Source of the DNA: Nitratireductor sp.
Lineage (GTDB): Bacteria > Pseudomonadota > Alphaproteobacteria > Rhizobiales > Rhizobiaceae
Direction of reading: 5' to 3'
NCBI GenBank assembly: GCA_020441735.1
Contig: JAGRLQ010000045.1
Span: 8,239-14,069, forward strand
Length of the DNA stretch: 5,831 bases
Part shown: in pieces, positions 5,298 through 5,831 of the stretch
Position numbering within the stretch: the first letter of the stretch is position 1
How the letters are laid out: the number at the start of each line of letters is the position of its first letter
Notes under the pieces: generated by a model
What the model was told of the DNA's origin: nothing
The model's database searches: none
What the model saw: the letters and a program-made list of their open reading frames with translations, nothing else
Position numbers and translations under genes: made by a program

Positions 5298-5333
5298 GCG
5301 GGGATTGATCTGTCAGATAGGCTGCGAATCCGC
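5298..5333. other. Imperfect stem with small palindrome after yaiI
   Basis: GCGGGGATT (5298-5306) pairs with AATCCGC (5327-5333) with a two-base bulge. The loop contains the near-palindrome ATCTG-T-CAGAT (5308-5318). It might mark the end of the XRE-yaiI unit or be a binding site for the following gene, but there is no T-run and the stem is short. Confidence 0.22.
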
Positions 5334-5381
5334 AAATGGCCCTTTAAAGCGTCGCCATCCATGTTACATTTACAATTGAGG

Positions 5382-5407
5382 TGCCGGATCGATGGGCTCG
5401 TCCGGCA
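5382..5407. promoter_or_regulatory. Perfect dyad directly before the fadD-like ribosome site
   Basis: TGCCGGA (5382-5388) and TCCGGCA (5401-5407) are a perfect seven-base inverted repeat. Inside, CGA (5390-5392) and TCG (5398-5400) add three pairs, leaving the loop TGGGC and one bulged T. The right arm ends immediately before the ribosome site GGGAGG (5408-5413). It could act as an operator for a fatty-acid regulator or as an mRNA hairpin affecting translation. TACAAT at 5371-5376 resembles a -10 box, but no matching -35 was found. Confidence 0.45.
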
Positions 5408-5419
5408 GGGAGGAAGAGT

Positions 5420-5831
5420 ATGGCAAAATCAGTAACTACCGGCAAAACCGTCAAGAAAACCGCTGCCAAAAAAGCAGTTGGCAAACAGAAGGCTTCATCG
5501 TCAAAATCGGCTTATGATGAAAAGCCATGGCTGGAATCCTACCCTCCTGACACGCCTGCGAATATCGCGCCCTTGGCGCACAACTCGGTAGCCGAACTGC
5601 TGGAAGATTCCTGCCGCAAGTTTTCAGGTCGCCCGGTCTTTTCCTGCATGGGCAAGACCATCAGCTATGCGGAGCTTGCCGAGCAGTCTTCGGTGATCGG
5701 TGCCTGGCTTCAGGCGCATGGCCTGAAAAAGGGTGACCGGGTGGCGATCATGATGCCCAACATCCTGCAGTATCCGGCAGTGATGATGGGTATTCTGCGG
5801 GCCGGCTGCACGGTGGTGAACGTCAACCCGC
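5420..5831 (+). CDS. fadD: Long-chain-fatty-acid-CoA ligase, N-terminal part (runs off the window)
   Basis: Only the first 137 residues are present. FadD activates long-chain fatty acids to acyl-CoA, via an acyl-adenylate using ATP, for beta-oxidation or lipid use, at the inner face of the membrane. Residues 35-137 match the start of FadD by eye: KPWLESYPPDTPANI (35-49), the SVAELLEDS helix, ISYAELAEQS (81-90), GLKKGDRVAIMMPN (101-114), then LQYPAVMMGILRAG and VVNVNP (132-137). The AMP-binding and C-terminal motifs lie outside. Residues 1-34 are extra compared with E. coli FadD and rich in Lys, Ala, Ser and Thr (nine lysines, for example KTVKKTAAKKAVGKQK). The start is well supported: GGAGG at 5409-5413 is six bases before the ATG, and the next in-frame Met is inside the domain. 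Another AMP-forming acyl-CoA synthetase is possible, but the FadD resemblance is strong. Confidence 0.93.
   Translation, partial: MAKSVTTGKTVKKTAAKKAVGKQKASSSKSAYDEKPWLESYPPDTPANIAPLAHNSVAELLEDSCRKFSGRPVFSCMGKTISYAELAEQSSVIGAWLQAHGLKKGDRVAIMMPNILQYPAVMMGILRAGCTVVNVNP

Noticed and set aside
5282..5308. Eight-codon frame after yaiI, preceded by AGGAGG
   Set aside because: The purine run directly touches the ATG with no spacer, and the peptide is very short.
5361..5435. Short frame from ATG 5361 overlapping the ligase start
   Set aside because: No ribosome site; the peptide looks random and crosses the dyad.
1..5831. CRISPR array, tRNA, rRNA, insertion sequence or prophage
   Set aside because: I saw no regularly spaced repeats, cloverleaf, transposase, integrase or long terminal inverted repeats on either strand.

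Overview
The window is a GC-rich, gene-dense stretch of bacterial chromosome: nine protein genes, no rRNA or tRNA, no recognisable mobile element and no CRISPR array. The gene set and style suggest an alphaproteobacterium, probably Hyphomicrobiales (Rhizobiales)-like. The signs are a glutathione-dependent formaldehyde dehydrogenase, an XRE regulator of a form I associate with rhizobia, a FadD-type ligase, strong GGAGG ribosome sites and two TTG starts. This placement is inference from family resemblance; no species can be named.

Layout from left to right. (1) 13-408 encodes a small secreted Gly/Ser-rich protein. (2) 540-1286 encodes a three-helix inner-membrane protein with a periplasmic C-terminal domain. 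(3) 1413-2525 is class III alcohol dehydrogenase (frmA/adhC), the best-identified gene. (4) 2527-3264 starts one base after the frmA stop, at a TTG codon, and encodes a NYN (PIN-like) domain joined to an OST-HTH/LOTUS domain, a predicted RNA-processing protein. (5) 3398-3574 on the minus strand is a 58-residue single-span membrane protein, the only minus-strand gene. (6) 3737-4258 is a lipoprotein transcribed divergently from it. (7) 4413-4808 is an XRE-type regulator with a coiled-coil tail. (8) 4822-5277 is a YaiI/YqxD (DUF188) protein, probably co-transcribed with the regulator. (9) 5420 to the right edge is the N-terminal part of a long-chain acyl-CoA synthetase (FadD-like) with an unusual lysine-rich leader; it runs out of the window.

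Two short probable transcription units are visible: frmA plus the NYN-LOTUS gene, and the XRE gene plus yaiI. Each ends in a predicted PIN-fold-like protein starting with TTG. The usual frmA partners (S-formylglutathione hydrolase, glutathione-formaldehyde activating enzyme) are not here. No gap reaches 300 bases; the longest are 3575-3736 (divergent promoter region) and 4259-4412 (upstream of the XRE gene, rich in short inverted repeats). Hairpins or dyads lie in most gaps, but none has a downstream T-run, so no textbook intrinsic terminator is visible.

Nothing here is clearly a new defence or mobile system. The points most worth a second look are the small membrane gene, the tight frmA/NYN-LOTUS coupling, the lysine-rich extension on the ligase, and the dyad clusters before the XRE and ligase genes.
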